From NCBI GenBank assembly GCA_903970575.1, contig CAJCJC010000205.1, positions 1-7,381 on the forward strand: a stretch of DNA of 7,381 bases, in the 5' to 3' direction. How positions within the stretch are numbered: the first letter of the stretch is position 1; each line of letters starts with the position of its first letter. Shown piece by piece: positions 6,647-7,381 of this stretch. The notes under the pieces are model-generated. The model had not been told where the DNA came from and did not search any database. It saw only the letters and a list, made by a program, of their open reading frames with translations. This stretch comes from Alphaproteobacteria bacterium (GTDB lineage Bacteria; Pseudomonadota; Alphaproteobacteria; BOG-932; Roseiterribacteraceae). Made by a program: the position numbers and the translations under genes.

Positions 6647-7381
6647 CTAGGGTGGCTTGACTGCGTCCTGTTCGGCTTGCCAGCCGCCGCCCAGCGCGCG
6701 GTAGAGGGCGACGACGTCGTCGAGCAGCATCATGTCGGCCTGCACCAGTTGCTGACGGGCGGCGACGAGGGTCTTTTGGGAATCGAGGACCTGGATAAAG
6801 GTCTCGAGGCCGTGGGCGTAGCGGTTTTTTGCCAGATAGAGCGTGTCCTCGCCGGATTTCACCGTGTCGGCCAGCTTGTCGCGGGCGGCGCGGTCGGTGC
6901 GGTAGGCAACCAGACCATCGGCCACTTCGCGGAGCGCGTTCAGAACGGTTCCTCGGTAGTCGAGAGCCGCCGCTGCTTGCTCGGCGCGGGCCATGCGGAG
7001 ATTGGCGGAGAGGCTGCCGCCCTGGAAAATGGGCAGCGATACGCTGGGACCGACAGAGTAGAAATGGCTGGCCCAGCTGGTGAGATAGCTGGCGTCGGTG
7101 GCGCGCAGGCCCAGATTGCCGGTCAGCGACACGTCGGGATAGAAGCTGGCGACCGCGACGCCGACATTGGCGGTGGCGGCGTGAAGCCGCGCCTCGGCCT
7201 CGCGGATATCGGGCCGCCGCCGCGCCAGGGTGGAGGGGATGCCCGCGCCGATTATCGGCGGCAAGGCCGGCAGCGGCGCGACGGGCGCCAGCATCGCGTC
7301 GATCTCCCCAGGCGGCTTGCCGACCAACACGTTCAACTGGTCGAGCGCCTGCTGGGCCTGTTTTTCATAGCCAGGAAGCTG
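6647..7381 (-). CDS. RND-type efflux outer-membrane factor, NodT family (C-terminal half, 5' partial)
   Basis: The last 244 codons of a TolC-like outer-membrane channel that partners an RND pump and membrane-fusion protein to export drugs, metals or other small compounds. The frame is open to the right edge, so the signal peptide, probable lipoprotein Cys and first structural repeat are outside the window; a TTG at 7336 is internal, not the start. Family hallmarks seen are IPSTLARRRPDIREAEARLH, then ANVGVAVASFYPDVSLTGNLG, the second-repeat strand VGPSVSLPIFQGGSLSANL, long alanine-rich helices (ARAEQAAAALDYRGTVLNAL), and the closing segment VVALYRALGGGWQ. Family members are usually about 450-500 residues, so roughly half is seen. 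The gene runs convergent to ispG-brnA; its pump partners would be expected to the right, outside the window. The substrate cannot be deduced. Confidence 0.93.
   Translation of the reverse strand, partial: QLPGYEKQAQQALDQLNVLVGKPPGEIDAMLAPVAPLPALPPIIGAGIPSTLARRRPDIREAEARLHAATANVGVAVASFYPDVSLTGNLGLRATDASYLTSWASHFYSVGPSVSLPIFQGGSLSANLRMARAEQAAAALDYRGTVLNALREVADGLVAYRTDRAARDKLADTVKSGEDTLYLAKNRYAHGLETFIQVLDSQKTLVAARQQLVQADMMLLDDVVALYRALGGGWQAEQDAVKPP

Overview
The window is GC-rich, densely coded DNA that looks like an ordinary chromosomal segment of an alphaproteobacterium. This rests on the aspartokinase C-terminus followed closely by a GAF-containing EI-Ntr (ptsP), then a RodZ-like protein and ispG, and on the sequence style of those proteins. 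I cannot place the organism below class. No rRNA, tRNA, CRISPR array, insertion sequence, phage gene or origin was seen.

Layout from left to right on the + strand: the C-terminal ACT part of aspartate kinase (lysC, cut by the left edge); a nitronate monooxygenase-family flavoprotein whose GTG start overlaps the lysC stop by four bases; and, after 28 bases, ptsP (phosphoenolpyruvate-protein phosphotransferase of the nitrogen PTS), with its start region inside a perfect 10-bp-arm hairpin. A 122-base AT-rich gap follows, holding a dyad with two competing stems and probably a promoter. Next come a RodZ-like HTH/membrane/DUF4115 protein, ispG (MEP isoprenoid pathway) and, one base after ispG, a small BrnA-type (DUF4415) ribbon-helix-helix antitoxin with no toxin visible. 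After an 80-base convergent gap, the - strand carries the C-terminal half of a NodT-family outer-membrane efflux factor, cut by the right edge.

Spacing suggests two + strand transcription units: lysC-nmo-ptsP (amino-acid synthesis, flavoenzyme detoxification or redox, and nitrogen/carbon signalling) and rodZ-ispG-brnA (cell shape, isoprenoid synthesis, orphan regulator). The rodZ-ispG pairing is also known from Escherichia coli, so it is an old arrangement. The efflux gene belongs to a separate, convergently transcribed unit.

I did not find a clear new system. The items most worth a second look are the hairpin over the ptsP start, the competing-stem dyad before rodZ, the solitary BrnA coupled to ispG, and the nitronate monooxygenase coupled to lysC.
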